Below the pieces are notes generated by a model. It did no database searches and was not told where the DNA came from. It saw only the letters and a list, made by a program, of their open reading frames with translations. A stretch of DNA of 7,812 nucleotides. It comes from Anaerolineales bacterium (lineage in GTDB: Bacteria; Chloroflexota; Anaerolineae; Anaerolineales; Villigracilaceae). Shown one piece after another: positions 6,913 through 7,812 of the stretch (the stretch's first letter is position 1; each line of letters opens with the position of its first letter). The stretch lies in NCBI GenBank assembly GCA_025938055.1, contig JAICQC010000216.1, positions 1 through 7,812 of the forward strand. The letters run 5' to 3'. Position numbers and translations under genes: made by a program.

Positions 6913-7428
6913 TTACTTCAGCTCTTTGCTCAAATAAAATACCAGGCTGTCATCGACGGTAATTCCTTCACCATACTCGATGTGATGTCCTCGATAATGC
7001 AAGCCGCGACCATCAGGGACGTAGCCCCTCAACACGTATAACCTTTGCGCTGCGCCATAGTCAGGAGTCATCCCCACGCCGATTCCTGCGGCGGAACGTA
7101 TCATTGCGATTTCATCTTCTGCCTTATCCATGAGTTGTGTGCCGATTCCGCGCCGGCGGAATTGTGGCAGCACATTGAAATCCACGATTTCAGGAATACC
7201 TTGTTTCTGAAATGGCTCATAGCCAGATTCCCAGCAAATGGTCAGGTATCCAGCGAAGATTTCTCCCACAAAGGCTGCATATACATCACGAGCTTTGGCT
7301 TCCCGTTCCTTCAAATACTGTTCGTATTGTGACGTCGGCTTATTCCAGCCCAATTGCTGAAAGGCTGCTGCGATTTGTGGGATGTCACCGGCTTTGAGCA
7401 GCCGAATGAACGGTTTCAATTTTTGCAC
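6913..7428 (-). CDS. GNAT family N-acetyltransferase
   Basis: From a GTG at 7428 this gives 171 residues. The GNAT fold begins at FIRLLKAGDIPQIAAAF (7-23). Beta strands around AAFVGEIFAGYLTI (51-64) lead to strand 4, EIVDFNVLP (80-88). The acetyl-CoA pyrophosphate loop is QFRRRGIGT (89-97), followed by helix 3. A C-terminal DYGAAQRLYVLRGYVPDG (123-140) is the usual strand 5/helix 4 region of the fold. The enzyme transfers acetyl from acetyl-CoA to an unidentified amine. Start choice: the GTG has GGGA 5 nt upstream. A TTG at 7449 in the same frame would overlap the preceding gene by 11 nt and has a poorer ribosome site; it cannot be excluded and would add 7 residues. It follows the DUF3267 gene closely, so both are probably one transcript, convergent with the thrC operon. 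Confidence 0.9.
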   Translation of the reverse strand: MQKLKPFIRLLKAGDIPQIAAAFQQLGWNKPTSQYEQYLKEREAKARDVYAAFVGEIFAGYLTICWESGYEPFQKQGIPEIVDFNVLPQFRRRGIGTQLMDKAEDEIAMIRSAAGIGVGMTPDYGAAQRLYVLRGYVPDGRGLHYRGHHIEYGEGITVDDSLVFYLSKELK

Positions 7429-7438
7429 GTATTTCCCA

Positions 7439-7812
7439 TTAAGATTCAAGTACGTAACAGCCTGCGTTCGTCGGGTGATCTTCCACGAGCATGCCCCCTT
7501 TCACGTTACGTATCAGCCACAGGATTAACCAGTCTCCGCCCGCGGCAGAGGTATGGAACAGGCTGAACCAGAAGAGATCGCCACTGCCCCATAGTAGACA
7601 TAGAATGTAGGCAAGGATGCCCAGAATGAATCCTGGCATGAATGTTGCTAGCCGATAGGCGCTTACTTCCACAGGCTCTCTCAGGTGTGCATAGGGTGTG
7701 AATGTTTTCCATTGAAACCCGAACTTGACCGCGGAAAAGGATTTGCGTCCAAAGAGCAGCCAACTGACTCCATGGATAAGCTCGTGAATCACCACTCCCA
7801 GCAGGAGCACAA
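7439..7812 (-). CDS. DUF3267 putative membrane zincin (N-terminus beyond the window)
   Basis: The frame is open to the right edge, leaving 124 visible codons. It shows VVIHELIHGVSWLLFG, with the HExxH zinc-binding signature encoded at 7786-7772, then a middle segment with FGFQWKTFTPYAHLREPVE. Two strongly hydrophobic stretches follow (about visible residues 51-71 and 76-100), the second including SAAGGDWLILWLI. HExxH inside a small membrane protein with a later GGD-type motif is the pattern of DUF3267, annotated as a putative zincin peptidase; no substrate is established. Roughly the first third of a usual member is missing beyond the edge. It ends with TAA at 7441-7439, 10 nt before the chosen GTG of the acetyltransferase gene. 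No functional link between the two genes is evident. Confidence 0.82.
   Translation of the reverse strand, partial: VLLLGVVIHELIHGVSWLLFGRKSFSAVKFGFQWKTFTPYAHLREPVEVSAYRLATFMPGFILGILAYILCLLWGSGDLFWFSLFHTSAAGGDWLILWLIRNVKGGMLVEDHPTNAGCYVLES

Overview
The window reads as ordinary chromosomal bacterial DNA. The style of its proteins (a threonine synthase with an N-terminal cysteine ribbon, an AI-2E family permease and GtrB-type glycosyltransferase in one operon, and a DUF4160/DUF2442 pair) suggests a Chloroflexota bacterium of the Anaerolineae type. That placement is from memory of such proteins, not from a search, and is tentative. Coding DNA is moderately GC-rich. The stretch from about 2454 to 3422 is visibly richer in A and T.

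Layout. Positions 3-2453 (+) hold the 3' part of a molybdenum hydroxylase of the xanthine dehydrogenase family; its [2Fe-2S] domain is fused directly to the molybdopterin domains with no FAD domain between. Next comes an AT-rich stretch with a minus-strand gene pair: a DUF4160 gene broken by one in-frame TAA (2956-3225), followed 8 nt later by an intact DUF2442 gene (2612-2947). Three related hairpins lie around this pair: 2472-2510 after the hydroxylase gene, 2561-2598 after the DUF2442 gene, and 3291-3326 between the pair and thrC. They share arm and loop sequence, so they look like copies of one repeat element, at least two of which probably serve as terminators.

Positions 3423-6879 (+) hold a tight three-gene operon: threonine synthase (thrC), an AI-2E family membrane protein and a membrane-anchored family 2 glycosyltransferase. 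Each junction is a 4-nt ATGA start/stop overlap, so translation is probably coupled. The right end carries two convergent minus-strand genes: a DUF3267 putative membrane zincin cut by the window edge (7439-7812), followed by a GNAT acetyltransferase (6913-7428).

The most notable points are the one-base nonsense lesion in an otherwise intact DUF4160 gene, the hairpin family with compensatory changes between copies, and the purine-type active-site residues in the FAD-less hydroxylase. I found no CRISPR array, tRNA, rRNA, transposase or clear new multi-gene system.
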